Source: Dactylellina haptotyla
Lineage: Eukaryota > Ascomycota > Orbiliomycetes > Orbiliales > Orbiliaceae
Direction: 5' to 3'
DNA: 64,000 nt
NCBI GenBank assembly: GCA_031310005.1
Contig: CM062380.1
Coordinates: 3,410,001 to 3,474,000, forward strand
Part shown: one piece after another, positions 10,946-23,416 of the stretch
Layout: each line of letters opens with the position of its first letter
Position numbering within the stretch: the stretch's first letter is position 1
Position numbers and translations under genes: made by a program
The notes under the pieces: generated by a model
What the model was told of the DNA's origin: nothing
Seen by the model: the letters and a program-made list of their open reading frames with translations, nothing else
Database searches by the model: none

Positions 10946-13010
10946 ATGCTGCCCGCCATCACAGCACTCGTTACCTGGTTATTAGCAAACCTTTTGGAGA
11001 CAATGGTATGTGAGCTCGTGAGGCCCGTGTCTTAGATGAGACTTGGTAGTGCATTTTGTCTAACATGTCCGAAATACCAGGCGCAAATACTCCGTCAAAT
11101 CGTCGCTGGTCCGCGAGTCAAGCATGCTGAGACAGGCCTGGACCTCGTCTACGTCACAGACAACAGTTCGTCGCACCACCCAAAAGATATTTCTCACTGG
11201 AACTGAAGTTGCTGATAATGAGTTGCAAAAATAATTAGTAATTGCGATGTCCATGCCCGCCGCCTCGGGTGCGAAACTCTTCTATCGTAATCCTCTGAGC
11301 AAAGTCGTCGAATTTCTCGACAAAGAGCATAAAGACGACTGGGCGGTCTGGGAGTTCCGCGCCGAGGGCACAGGTTACGATGATGCCGCATTCTACGGTC
11401 GAGTCTTCCACTCTCCATGGCCCGATCACCACCCACCGCCGTTCGCTCTCATCCCGAACATTATGGCATCTATGCGGAACCACCTAAAACAAGACCCGAA
11501 AAAGGTTGCAGTGGTGCATTGCAAAGCCGGAAAAGGCCGTACAGGAACCGTTACTTGTTCTTACCTCATCTCCGAGGAGGGCTGGTCGAAAGAGGACGCT
11601 CTCGAGCGGTTTACGAAGAAGCGTATGCGGCCGCAGTTTGGTGCAGGTGTCTCGATACCTTCGCAACTTCGTTACGTTGGCTATGTCGCCGAGTGGGTTT
11701 CGCCTAAATACAACAAAATATATGTCGAACGCTCGATTGAGGTTACGGAAGTACACATTTGGGGCTTAAGAGAGAACGTAAAAATCGGTATTCTTGGGTT
11801 CGTTGATGAAGGGAAAACTATAAAGAACTTTCATAGCTTCACAAAGGATGAGAAGGTACTCGTCGATGCGGATGAGACCAAGAATAGCCAGATGGTTATC
11901 TACAAGCCGAAGAATAGGGTAGTGCTACCAACGAATGATGTTTGTATCGATCTTGAGAAGAGAACCAAAGCTGCAGCTGGATGGACATTCGTAAGTTCTC
12001 ACCGTCCAATTGACCAGATTATCTAATCTCAAAAAATGCTAATATTTCTGCATTAGGTATCTGCTTTAGCCCACTGTTGGTGGAATTGCTACTTCGAGGG
12101 TGGAGGTGCGGAAACCACTTCGGGTGTGTTTGAGCAGCAATGGGACAAAATGGACGGCCTAAGAGGAACCCTCAAAAAAGGCATCCGTATCTTCGAAAAA
12201 ATCCAAATCGTCTGGAAAGTCGTCGAAGATCTTGAATCAATTACTATCAAGGAACCAAGTCCGGACGAACCCGTGCAAGGCACAAATAAAGCCAGCGAAC
12301 ACAGGGGCGAGAACCCGGACATGGATCCGCTCAACGGAAGAGATCTAGGATTGAGACCAGTAGGAGATGACGATGCCACAAGCACGGGAGGTTCAACATC
12401 AAAAGCTCCGAGCCTGACCAGTAGTGTGAAGGAAATGGTCTTGAGAGACAAAGAAGCCGCAGAGAGGGAATACAGGGGCGACGAATCTGATACCGAAAGT
12501 GAATCTATACGGCCGAGTGAGTCCGCTTCGGTCAACGTACAAGAAGGCGCGTCCACCAGTACGGTGGGGACAAGCAGGTCAGCAACTAGAAATACGGATT
12601 CGATCTCAACCCCGTCGACTGCAAATTGGACCACCAGCGGTTCTTCAGCCAGCACTACGGCTGCGGATAGCACCCGCGACTCTCTATATATTCAGCAAAC
12701 CCGCTCACCTGAAACCATTGAGTCGAAGGCGTCTGAGCTGCCTCCCACTTCTGAATCCGCACAGTTATCAAAATCAGAGAATGTGCCATCGATTACTACA
12801 ACCCCTCCGCCAAAAGATACCCCAGAAGCAGATACCCCGAAGGCAGACACTGCGATATCCAAGGCCGAATCCTCCACAACACCTCATATCATCACGGCAT
12901 CAACAGGTAACGGAGAAGTATTGGTCTCTACGGAACCAGAGAAAGGTGCCGCACTAGCTCATAAGGTTGGAAGGCTGGTACACGCTAATCCGAAGGAAAT
13001 GGCCAGTTAA
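10946..13010 (+). CDS. tep1: PTEN-type phosphoinositide 3-phosphatase with long disordered tail
   Basis: Four exons, 10946-11005, 11081-11165, 11239-11990 and 12057-13010, total 1851 nt (616 aa). The PTEN start motif LRQIVAGPRVKHAETGLDLVYVTDN spans exons 2-3, followed by FYRNPLSKVVEFLD. The catalytic P-loop HCKAGKGRTG is at residues ~142-151, with the two lysines PTEN uses to bind the PIP3 headgroup, and FTKKRMRPQFGAGVSIPSQ follows. A C2-like region (IEVTEVHIWGLRENVKIGI through WTFVSALAHCWWNCYFEGGG) is C-terminal to it. The last ~250 residues are Ser/Thr/Pro-rich and unstructured. The enzyme removes the 3-phosphate of PI(3,4,5)P3 at the membrane. A second in-frame ATG at 11003 would remove the 19-residue hydrophobic start and is a real alternative. 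Confidence 0.93.
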
Positions 13011-13251
13011 GAGAAAGGATTTAGCGCGTAGTTGAGACTTGCATGAAGGCATCATTTCGAACATCCGCACTAGGATGCTGTAGCCCTACCCATTCGTTAG
13101 CGAGTATTAGTTGATACCGGCGTTTTGAGATCGTTCCCTTACTATGCATGCACATGGTTGTAGCCAAACGATTAATTTTTACAAATATTATTTTCAATTC
13201 TGATATAAAATTCTTCATGTTTCCAAAACTGGGCCGTTAACTCTTAGATTC

Positions 13252-13560
13252 CTAGATTCGTGGCGTGGCGAGGTTAACTTCCTGTACTAGTTCGCTCTCG
13301 AGGAAAGGACCTCGTCTACAACACATGTTTTGGTGTATGGTGACCAACCTGATATCCGCTGATAGGGTTCTGCTCAGGCACCTATTGGATTCCACCAGAT
13401 CCCACAACTTGACAGTATTATCGCTTAATAGTGATGCTATCGTCTGGCCATCAGGCGAGAACATCACCATCCTAACCCCACCGGTATGATATAAGGAGTT
13501 GACTATCTGTTTAGTGGTAATGTCCCACAGTTTAACCGTTCTATCCATCGATGCCGATGC
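13252..13560 (-). pseudogene. WD40-repeat gene fragment
   Basis: The minus strand encodes one and a half WD repeats: TIASASMDRTVKLWDITTKQ and VRMVMFSPDGQTIAS, then SDNTVKLWDL. A TAG stop sits just before TIASAS, where NLR-type WD40 repeats usually read DGQTIASAS. The remainder degrades into non-repeat sequence, and no neighbouring exon continues the propeller in either direction. I read it as a relic of an HET/NWD-type WD40 gene. It differs from the Tup1-like WD40 at 5.4-6.8 kb. Confidence 0.7.
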
Positions 13561-14553
13561 TATAGTCTAGAGACCAGCAAGAGGGTACTAAACACAGATC
13601 CAAATTCTTGATAAACTACTCTCTTTCGGCTAATTACATCTTGTTTGATTTGCAGGGGTCGACCCTTTCTTCGGTTAACTATACTAGAGTTACTCAATTT
13701 AGCGGCTTACTTTGATTTCAATATGGTATTCTTTCTAAATTAGATGGCAGTAGAGGCTTTAAGTTCGTTTAATAAACTATAATCACATATTTAAATTTCA
13801 GTGCTGATTTCTGGTATTCCCGCAAGTGCCTTCAGCAAAATGGGAAAAGGTCGGCTTCGGTTGACAACACTCTTCGGCTCAGTCACCATATTCGGCCATT
13901 CCAACCGCTTCATATTGAAACATCTGTATGATTAGAGTTATAACGTTATAAGTTAGTCTATCGCTTCCGGATAGTCTTTTTGTACCGAGGATGGGCTTGT
14001 GTAAAGTCTCTGCCAGAATCTCCTGAGCAAGGTTACACAATAACGGTGTTTATGCGATAAACATGTAAAGTAACAAGGACCCTTCGCGTGTTTACCATCA
14101 CGCACAGCGTTCTGCTGATAGTATGAAAATCAATATGGGAATCCCGAATATCGTTGCCGAAATTTTCGGCTCGCTAAGCTCTTTCGATGTTGAGCCTTCA
14201 TGTCCAATTCTCTTGGCTAGAAATTGTTGGAAAGAGGAATGAATAGCACAAAACTCACATGTCAAGGCATTGATGCGATGGAGAATTTTGAACACATATG
14301 CACCATATGAAGCGGGATCCGCATTAATTCTCTTATTTCTGCATCTTCCAAAAATTGCGAACATCGGAATGTCTAGGCACTTTGCTTCCGTTATTTCCCT
14401 ATCGTCTATTCGCCAGATGGGCAAGATGGTCGTGTATAAGAACCAGGATGTTTACGCTCACTGTATTCATACCGCTTCACCAGTCTAACCGTAAAGCAAA
14501 AGTCACCTTGCTGGATTTACTCGGAATAGACTACATCTCTTGTTATCCCCCAG
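13561..14553. other. Intergenic, AT-rich
   Basis: No supported gene. Short frames on both strands (for example 14098-14424 minus) lack recognisable domains. Its right part is the probable promoter of the Egh16-like gene. Confidence 0.4.
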
Positions 14554-15591
14554 ATGAAGTTGAGCCTGAATTTGGCGGCCGCTGCCGTCGCAGTGCTCTT
14601 CCAAACTTCACTCATCGCAGCGCATAGTATGTTCCTCGATGCCGTAGGCAACGCTAACAAGGATCTACACTGCCCCGCCCTCGGGGTCGACGACCTAAAC
14701 CTCAACGGAAAACCCTATTTTCCTCGCCACTGGCGAGATACAATCGTGTTCTCTAAGCCATGGAATCCGAACAATTATTGCCTGGATTGCCCGAAACCGC
14801 CCTCATATAAATGCGCCGCCTGTATGTGCAGGACACCTCCATGCGCGGAGATGTTCTTGAAGGACTGCAAGTTATGTCCGAAATACGACCTTAATTGCGC
14901 AAAATGTCGCACGAGAACCCCCGACACTTGCGGCCGCAGGCTCAGAGCTAACGAGTCTAGCCTTTTCATAAAGGACTTCGATGGCCCCGGTACCGCTCCT
15001 GCACCCGGGTCAAATGGCAGAGAGCTGCTCGATAGTCTGGTGGGGATAAACACTAAAGTCTGGCTGGATACTCTGGTAGGCCGAAATAGTATCCCACAGG
15101 TGACGGAGGGGGGGTATTTGAACATTAGCGTCTTCCAATCCAATGCAGATGGTGCTGGGCCTTATTCGTGTAGGATCAGTTATAGCGGACTAGACGGAGT
15201 CGGTAATTGGAATGAGAAACCCCTGGAGATAGTTTTGAATGTGCCGGGAGTGGAGAGCTTTAGCACCGCCGTGAGGACATTCTTTCCAATGGTGGTGAAA
15301 ATACCTACCGCTTTGGAGTGTAGCGGGACTTATTCGGGGAAGACAAATATTTGTATGGTTCAATGCGTCAATACGGCAACGAACGGCCCTTTCGGCGGGT
15401 GTATTCCGTTTGAACTAATGCCGGGGCCGAAGCCACCTCCACCACCAGTCGTCGTGCCCCCTCCGCTACCCCCTATGCGACCCGCGGATGTCGCGAAATA
15501 CGGGAAGGAAGAAGAGTTGACTGAGAAACAACTTGAGGCTTTAGGGTACTATAGGAGGAAATGGAAGAGATTTAGATGGTTTCGTGACTAG
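14554..15591 (+). CDS. Secreted Egh16-like protein with Cys-rich insert and Pro-rich tail
   Basis: A single exon of 345 aa. Residues 1-23 are a signal peptide (MKLSLNLAAAAVAVLFQ, then SLIAA), and cleavage after Ala-23 would leave His-24 as the first residue. The C-terminal half matches the Egh16-like (Gas/Mas3) family of surface or appressorium-linked proteins: GGYLNISVFQSNADGAGPYSC, LNVPGVESFSTAVRTFFPM, CMVQCVNTATNGPFGGCIPF. Residues ~75-130 are an unusual Cys-dense insert (CLDCPKPPSYKCAACMC, CKLCPKYDLNCAKC). After the core comes a proline run, then a basic end (YRRKWKRFRWFRD). No GPI site is visible. The biochemical role of this family is unsettled; some members promote host penetration in pathogens. 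Family assignment is firm, function is open. Confidence 0.85.
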   Translation: MKLSLNLAAAAVAVLFQTSLIAAHSMFLDAVGNANKDLHCPALGVDDLNLNGKPYFPRHWRDTIVFSKPWNPNNYCLDCPKPPSYKCAACMCRTPPCAEMFLKDCKLCPKYDLNCAKCRTRTPDTCGRRLRANESSLFIKDFDGPGTAPAPGSNGRELLDSLVGINTKVWLDTLVGRNSIPQVTEGGYLNISVFQSNADGAGPYSCRISYSGLDGVGNWNEKPLEIVLNVPGVESFSTAVRTFFPMVVKIPTALECSGTYSGKTNICMVQCVNTATNGPFGGCIPFELMPGPKPPPPPVVVPPPLPPMRPADVAKYGKEEELTEKQLEALGYYRRKWKRFRWFRD

Positions 15592-17071
15592 CTAGGTACG
15601 TGAACTAGGGGCTGAGCCGGCTGTTGGTGGTGGTGTGTGTGCTGATGATGACGGATGAGTATGTTTTTCTTATATACTACCTTATATATAGAAGGAAAAC
15701 TTAAATAAATCATCGAATACAATCTACTCTCCACAGGTTATAAGCCCCTAATTATGATACTACTAACCACTGAAATGTTATAAAAATTGAGTTATTTAAT
15801 TAATTGACTTTACTTTACTTATTGATGTACTTTTCCCAACTTTAAAATTCCTATTTTTCGTTTGGTGAAGATATCGGATTTTTTGATATATTACCCGTTT
15901 TTTTTTCCCCCTACAAATAAAAACAACACACCAATAAACATGTCGAAATACGTATTGGACGGTCTAGCTGTCCTAGGCCCAGACCACACCGGCAACACCA
16001 CTGTTTGAATTTCCGTGCGAATTCATGTATTCATCTGTATTTATCTGTAGTTACCTTATATATTTCCATTGTTTCGTAAGCATTCCAATCACAACTTTTT
16101 CCAAGACTCGTCATGAGTTCAGGTACCACGGGCTAGCCATTTGATTATCCCGTGAGGCTCCTTACCAGATTTTCTCTTCTAAAATGCACTATTGGGCACT
16201 ACTGCATCCTTCGGAAGTATTTTTCTGGAAGGATCCACTGTGCAACTCGCTCTCACTATGCATAAACATGCAGCTATGACTGACCTGGCTACTTGGCTCT
16301 ACCGAGACACAAGGCTGCGGCTGGACGGCGCAGCCAGCTTTTATTTACGACAAGCTTTTCAACCAAATTCAATTGTGCAGTAGCAATTATTTATTCGTCC
16401 GCCTGCGCACAATTGGATTGTAGTGAATCATCGCCGCTCGCAGTTCGATACGGTTGCTCTATAAAAGAGATTATCGGTTCTTAAAACAATAAATTAAGAA
16501 TAGGTCTAAAGTTTTGATTATACTGTCGCCTACACACTGATATCGTTTCGCTACCAGCTAGAAGGCAGTTTGGCGATCAGGGAGCTTGCTGCCAAAAAAT
16601 CATAAAATGCAGCAACCTCCAGTTCCACCACCGCCACCTCTCGCGGTCACTCGGGCTTTTCCGGTAACCGTAGTAGAAAAAAGTAACGTTCAATTAGGTT
16701 AAATTCAATCAAAGTCCAAGTAGCTTACAGTATCGTAGGAGGGGAAGATTGGCAGACGATGCATACATCCCTAGGCTCTTACCTCGATAATGGTACGTCG
16801 GCCTCTGCGTCCTCCACTACCCTCTACTTCTCGCACTTTAATACTACTACTATTCGTTTATATCAAAGATCAATGGTTGAGAATAGCTCTAATAAATATC
16901 ATCTTCAATTAGTCCCGAATCACCCATCTTTTGTGTAATTATATAAATCCTATTTCAAAGCTCAATTGAAAATCTAGAAACTCCGAACGTCATCATTTCG
17001 ATCCATTAACGCAACAGCTAACGAATTAATCGGCTCTACAAAACAGTTTCCCCAAGTTCAGTGGGTTTGAC
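15592..17071. other. Intergenic, may hold 5' exons of the CorA-like gene
   Basis: AT-rich 3' and promoter sequence. Near 16607 an ATG opens a Pro-rich stretch (MQQPPVPPPPPLAVTRAF), and ~16731-16800 reads IVGGEDWQTMHTSLGSYLDN before GT dinucleotides. These could be upstream exons of the next gene, but I could not join them with a fully consistent phase. A 22-codon ORF at 15941 (MSKYVLDGLAVL) has no support. Confidence 0.4.
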
Positions 17072-18568
17072 ATGCTCTCTTATGATCCCGCAGTGACTGC
17101 CATGCAGACACGGCTCGAAACTTTCTACGGAATTCCGAGCTCAATATGGCAAAGCGCATACTGGAGAACGGCCGGGTTTTTTGGATGCCGCAATGATAAA
17201 GCCAATCGACATAGTACGCAAAATTTCCCATCAAATCTCCAAATCTGTTATATATGAACAAACTCGCATTCTCGGTGATATTGATCGCTAACACACCACT
17301 AACCGGACTCAGACACCTGGTTCCGACTGTACGTGAAAACAAGCACCGATCGAATGACAACAAGGGGACGAGTGCTTCACCATCACTGGTACGATATCAA
17401 CGGGTTCACAACATGGAACGCCTCCGGTCACAAGAGCATGCTCTGCTTCGGCATCTCGGCTAAGGTTCTGAACCAGATAGTAATATCGCTAGACACAGAC
17501 GAAGAAGATACCTCAAACTTACGACGCGATCCGTACTGCTTCTTCCAGTTTCTAATCGATAACCTTATCCCCGAAGTTGAACAAAACTATTGGCAGATAG
17601 GAATGGCTTATATACCACTAAGACAGGTACGGGAGAATTAAAAACGTTTAAACAATGTCCCCATAAATCCTTAACATTAAATATCACTTTGACCCGGTCT
17701 CCTTCACATTTTCTATTATTACTTCAACCATAAATGATATATGAAACTGACAAGATACATTATTACACATCTCTCAAAACCAGACCGCAACAAGTGGTTA
17801 CCCTCAACTCTGCGCCAACTTTTCAGAACGCTGCACGAGCACGCAGTATATCGACGAATCCGCAGGCGCGCTAGCAGACCACATCGCGATTGTCGAGAGG
17901 ATCATACAGCGGCATCAACTTTGGATTGACGCGCAAAAATTCCCCAGCACCGACTTAAAGCTCGCCTTTTCCCAAGTATCCGACATGCTCGACTTTCATC
18001 TCAGCGCGCTGAAAGGATGCAAGACCTCAATAGATTTACTAGTCAAGGAAGCCGAAAAGCACACAGAATTGGTAAGTCTGAGTACCCTATTGCTTATTTT
18101 TGAATGATGTATATATCCTAGTCCAACAGGCACCGACTAATATGCTCATACTCGATTATAGGCGACAAACATCTTCATCCGTTCGCTTCACTGGCAATTT
18201 GGGATCTTCCTGAAATTCATAGTCATATTGCTACCCGCTATGATGGTCTCGGTATGTCCTGTGAACCTTTCTAGTTCCTTTATATCCGTCTTCATCTGTT
18301 AATATTATTAATGTTCAAAAAAAAGTCAATATTTAGCACAAACTTCTTCTCCTCCAGTTCGCACAACTGGTCGGTCGCTGACAAGTTCTGGGTTTACTGG
18401 GTCACCATGGTCCCAATTGTCCTTGGCGCTATTATTTGGGTGTACTACGGATGGTTCGTGATAGACAAATGGCGAATGTCAGTTGATTACTTGAACACGA
18501 ACAAGATAAAACTAAAGGGAATGCTGGCATCAGGATGGCGCAATGTCATTCGAACTTTTTCACGATAA
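17072..18568 (+). CDS. CorA-like two-TM membrane protein, 5' end uncertain
   Basis: Exons 17072-17213, 17313-17626, 17784-18071, 18162-18251 and 18326-18568 give 358 aa in one frame. The N-terminal soluble part carries phrases seen in fungal CorA-like proteins: LETFYGIPSSIWQSAYWR, TWFRLYVKTS, then a long helical region (IVERIIQRHQLWIDAQKF, FHLSALKGCKTSIDLL). Two membrane helices close the protein: IVILLPAMMVSSIFSTNFFS and FWVYWVTMVPIVLGAIIWVY, the CorA layout. The GMN selectivity motif of true Mg2+ channels is not present between them, so transport activity is doubtful. The ATG at 17072 is in frame, but the family often has more N-terminal sequence and the true start may lie up to ~465 bp upstream. 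Confidence 0.72.
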
Positions 18569-19014
18569 TAACGAATGTATTTACGCTACAACGACTAACG
18601 ATATATGATATTTACGATATCTCTTCTTCAACTAAATTTAAACCAAAAAATTTAATTAAACCTAAGACTAAAGTAATGGGGCCAGTACGGCATCTGGCCT
18701 TGCGAGACAATAAAGTAATACGGAATAAAAAAAAGACATAAGAATTGAAAAGAGAGAGAATAAAGGTCCCAAAGCACTCCACCATGCATTTCACGCTCAA
18801 AAGTTACCAAAAACTCAAGAGGGAACAATGAAAAGCAACAAACCCAAGGAACCCCCTGACTAATTATAAACCTCAATTAACAAAAGAAAAGGCATGTCGA
18901 CGGCAAAAAAAAGGACTTTTGTAGAAAAAAAGAGTGTGCCTCGTTCGAATCATAGTTATCGTATAGTATGCTCCCCAATCAATACGCCCTGTGAGTTGAA
19001 AAGTAGGGATTTCT
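18569..19014. other. Intergenic between convergent genes
   Basis: 446 bp of A-rich 3'-flanking sequence shared by the CorA-like gene (plus) and the CLASP gene (minus). No gene or strong terminator structure seen. Confidence 0.4.
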
Positions 19015-22000
19015 TCAAACGTTCCTCGCAAAGTAATAAGTCAACAGATTCCTCTGTCCACCTGTCAAACCAGCCAAACAATCATTCCACATCCTATCCT
19101 CTCCCTTCTCCCCGTTCTCCTTAACGAACCGTCGTCTCATCTCCACGCAGACGTTGACAACGCTCCGGCGGACCTCTGGGTCTTCGTCCTCCATGTATTT
19201 CTTCGCAATGCTCCCAATAACTCCCCACTGCCCAGCCAAATCCTCCTCGTCGCCCTCCTTCACGAAATTTCCCAGTGTCTTCAAAGCAAGAACATTCGCT
19301 CCCGCGATCTTCTTGCCACCTCCTTCGGCGGGAGTAGCAGGCGCATTTGAGACCTTCATCAAAAACGCTGCGATTGTGGGAATCGCTACGCCCGCATCGG
19401 CCACCTTTTCAACATAATCATCCATCATCTCTTCCAAGTTCATGCTGACAACGCTCTGTGTCGGATATTCTCCTCTAAGTTTGAATGCAACGGGGAAGAC
19501 GCTGTGCTCTCTACCCGAGAAATACGGGGAAGCCTTGTTCATCAACAGTCGTAGAAGCTGCACGCCCTGTTGACGAACATCGGCCAGTTCTTCAGCGGAC
19601 TTAGCGGACCCTGAGAGCGGCTCACTCATGAAATCAAGAAGTGAATCGAGCATATCTTCGAAAGTCTGCCCGCCCGCCCAGAAGTCTATCGAGTCTTTGT
19701 TTTCCTGCTGTCCCCTCCTAACCGGGTTATCTCGAACAATGGCACCAAGTCTCCGGAGCCCGTGGGGATCAATATCGCCATCCTTCAACTTGCGTAGGTA
19801 GTTTTGCAGAGTCTGCAGCTGTTGCTCAGGGGTTTTACCAGTAGTAGTAGAAGCGCCGAAATCTAAACAATCCAGGTTAGCAAAGCTCGGCAAATCTATG
19901 ATTACATTAAAAACTCACTCTTCTGTCGTGGACGGACGCTGTTGTTAGTGATATTCGCCAACGGCTCAGGATCTCTGCCCTTCTTAAAATCAAGTATCGA
20001 CGCAATCGGGTCTTGATAAACCTGTATCGGTTCCGCGCCCTTAGCCGCGCCAGACCCAGCCCCGTTCGACTTCTTAACTCCCAACAAGTCTGGGATATCG
20101 ATGCCTTCAGGTGGTGACACCCCAGATTTAGATGACGGCCCAACGCCAAGATTCAAGCTCGCCAAAGCGCTCATCGGGTTAATCATCGTCAACTCCTCGT
20201 CCTCGTTAAGGAGATCGGTTCGTTGCGTGATATCTGGGACGTCAACAAGCCCGCGGTTCGGCCTAGGCGGAGGCGGCATCTCGTTGACTGAAGGTATTAT
20301 CCCCAGGACTTTCTCGACGTGTGCTACTTCCTCTTCTATCCTTTCACCTTCCTCATCCTCGTCCTTCATCCCCCAAGCCTTCTTGAGCTCCCTTTGAATT
20401 GATGGGTCGAATGTTACCAGAATGCGGTCAAATATAACCTGGTCTCTTTTCTGAATGTTCTTAATTAGAGTTGCAAGCGGCGCAAAGTTTGGTGGTTTTG
20501 TTGTCTGAACCAGTGGTACAAGTCTGTTGATGAGGAGTTTATATGTATCTGGTTGGTCGACATATTCGTTCGGCTTAACCTGATCTCCTCCAAGTAAATC
20601 AATCATCCATTCCAACGCTCCGTGGAGGATTCGTCTCCTCTGAACAGTTGTAAACGACAGTCCACCTTGCAACATTTTTCGAGCCATCGCTCCACTAGAA
20701 CCCATGCTATTTATCACTCTGAACAAGAGCTCTGCGGCATCTGCATCTTCAAGTGATTCCTTCAGAGTTGCTAAACTTTTTGTTGGATAAGGACGAGGAT
20801 GTTCCGTTTCATCAACTTCGTTGAGCAAAAGAACACGAGGAACGATCTGGTCGTATCCAACAAATCTAACAAGCTCTGGCAGGACTTCAGGAGCTAGAAC
20901 ACTTTCGACAACTTCAAGGTTTGCATCATTCAGGAGCTTCTGCAAAGCGGGTGCAAGTTGGTCAGATGGAGGAACTGGTGGCCTCTTGTCGTAGCCAGGC
21001 GGTGTTCTCCCAGCCAGCGCGCATCCTAGAACCACAATACCCTCTAAGCGAGCTCTGTGATCTGCATGATTCAGCTGCTCCAAGATGGTCATCTTACGCT
21101 GGCTAAGCGGGCTTTGCCTAACCGTGGGTCGAGCGATTCTCGTAGAGCCGGGGGGAGACGTGGTGACTGATTTCTTGTAACTCGAGGTGGACGGCGAGAA
21201 ACCTGACCGGGCAGACGAGGAAGGGCTCATAGCTCGGTTGCCGTTCATTCGTTCAAGTGTCCTCTCAATTGCGCTTACGGAGTCCCCATTGCTACTGGAA
21301 GACGCTGGCCTCTTTGCTTCTTCGACTCGGACAGATAGCTGTGACTTTGGCCGCATCGCGCGGTTTGGACGAACAGGGGCGGAAGAGATGCCAGTTTTTT
21401 CTGGGGCTGATGATTGGGAAGAGGTGGAAAACCCAGAAAATGAGGCTGCGGGTTCAAGTTTAGGCGGTGGTTGTGCGGCGGCGGCCGCTTCTTTTCGACG
21501 GGCTGCGATCTGATCTTTTATCGACATTCTGACTGTTCCAGTAGTAGCAGCGCGAGCAGCCCCTGGCCGTGCGGAAGAAGACGCTGAGCTGGGAGCTCCT
21601 GATTTGTTCGGATTGTCCTTCTCAAGCAATTTGCGGGTATTCGCATCTTGTGCATCCATGATTCTGTTCTCCGGTATTAGCGCCGAGATAATTTTGTAAA
21701 CGAGGGCCATCATAACTTACACATTTGCGCGGTCAGGCCAAATTTCGTGGAGCGTCCAGAACGCAGCACGTGCGCCTTCTCGCACACCTGGATTCGAATC
21801 TATCAGGATTTTCTTCAGCCCAGACTCGAGCGTCTTTAAGCCATCGCCATGTTCCAATACACTCTTCTCATGGGCGTGAGCTTCGAAAAGCGCTCGAAGC
21901 CATCCACTCGCGTATAGCCTCGGTTGGATGTTCTTGTCGTTGCATGCTCCGACAATGTAGTTTGGAGTACGCAGGTGGTGATAGGTCATTTTTGTGAAGA

Positions 22001-23416
22001 TAATTGCACAACCAACATTGCCAGCCTCAGCCGTAATCTTTTTCGTACCACCACACAGTTTGATCATGCTGGGTAAGATGAAATCGACCGTGGGGTCCAT
22101 GCCACGGCCGAGCACAAGGAAGAGATCTTTGACGCACTGGCATCCTTTTGTCGCCAATGTCGTTCGTAGCGATTTGACAGTATTCATGATACCATCGGTT
22201 AGAGTCTTAATGGATGTTGCGAAAACCACCGGATGATCTTCTGGGGCATTTCCTCGAAGAAGCTCTCGTATTCTGGTAACATGCCGCTCTCGCGCAGCCC
22301 AGTTGTGCTCCGTCTCTTTGCCGGAGAGGTCCGTCAACATGTTGTTGAGCTCGTTCTCAAGCTCTCGGCCCGTGTTCACATATGATGCCTTGAGTTCTTC
22401 CATAACAACACCAGGAAGGGAGTCCAAATAACTGGTTTTGGCCGTTTTTTTGGACGCCGTTTCCTCCTGCACCGGCTCCTTTTCGGCTTTAACTGAACTT
22501 CGCATGTCGGGGCCGTTTATGTGTTCGATAATGTAGTTTGCTATTGTTTTGCGGACCTGGTGTTCCGTTATCGACTTTTGGAGGTCGGCCTTCGCGGGGC
22601 CGGATGCAGATCTGAAGGTTCACATTTATCAGTCAGAAAGGGTTAATCCGAAACAAAGAAAATAAGGTTCCAACCGCCGGTTGCGTGAAGGAGGCTCGGG
22701 TATCCAACTCACTTGAACAATTCGACAACGACATTCTTCGCTTTGTCCCTGACGGAGTCGCTTGCGTCTTCCAACAGTCTGACCAACAAGCTCGTGTAGG
22801 GTTTTATAGAGAGTTGCCCGCCATACATTGCATGTACTCTAACCAACCACTCCAAGCTAGACTCCTTAAGTCTAGCGTTCTTGCTTGTAAGGCCACCCTC
22901 GCGGATGGTCCGTTCAGTCTCGACAGGAGCGACGGTCCAGATATCGACGACGGGAGTCAGGGCCATTTCCCGAATGCGATCCTTCGCATCGCCCATCTTG
23001 TCGAGCAAAAGTGGAAGGATATCGATCGACACACGTTTGAGAAGATTAGCATCGTTGACCCTGCACCGTTTGATGAGGTAGCCGAGACAGCTAAGGGAAT
23101 GTTGGAACAAGGTCATGTTGGCGGCCTGGGACATGCTGATTCGCAAGGCGGAGAACATGGCTTCGGCGGCGAGGGGGTCGACGCCATAGTGCTTGATCTT
23201 TTGTTTCGCCTGGACGAGTTGATCTATTTTGATGGTGTCGTCTAATAAAAGTTGTCACCGGAGAATGGAATCAGTAAATTGTTTTTATTCTTATTTCTTC
23301 CTGTTTGTTTTAATCGAGGAAGCGGGTTTTCGAGGCTCGGCCGGTCGCGTACCTCTGTTGGAGCGCAAGATGGTGAGAAGCGAGGAAGCTTCTTCCTCGC
23401 CGAGAACCTCGCCCAT
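19015..23416 (-). CDS. stu1: CLASP-family microtubule-associated protein Stu1
   Basis: Five exons, 23416-23353, 23241-22713, 22611-21721, 21663-19919 and 19862-19015, give 4077 nt (1358 aa). The N-terminus (MGEVLGEEEASSLLTILRSN; DDTIKIDQLVQAKQKIKHYG) and HEAT-like TOG repeats (FQHSLSCLGYLIKRC, RIREMALTPVVDIW, SLLVRLLEDASDSVRDKAK) precede a CLASP_N domain in exon 3 (WAARERHVTRIRELLRGN, TLATKGCQCVKDLFLVLG, YASGWLRALFEAHAHE, NPGVREGARAAFWTLHEIWP). A Ser/Arg/Pro-rich basic linker follows, then C-terminal helices (EDPEVRRSVVNVCVEMRRRF). CLASPs bind plus ends and kinetochore microtubules, promote rescue and support spindle integrity. Length fits the family. The tiny first exon and all junctions are in phase. 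Confidence 0.94.

Noticed and set aside
14098-14424. Minus-strand 108-codon frame
   Set aside because: No domain, overlaps other frames in AT-rich DNA, and no supporting splice or promoter signal.
15941-16009. 22-codon ORF (MSKYVLDGLAVL...)
   Set aside because: Too short to separate from chance.
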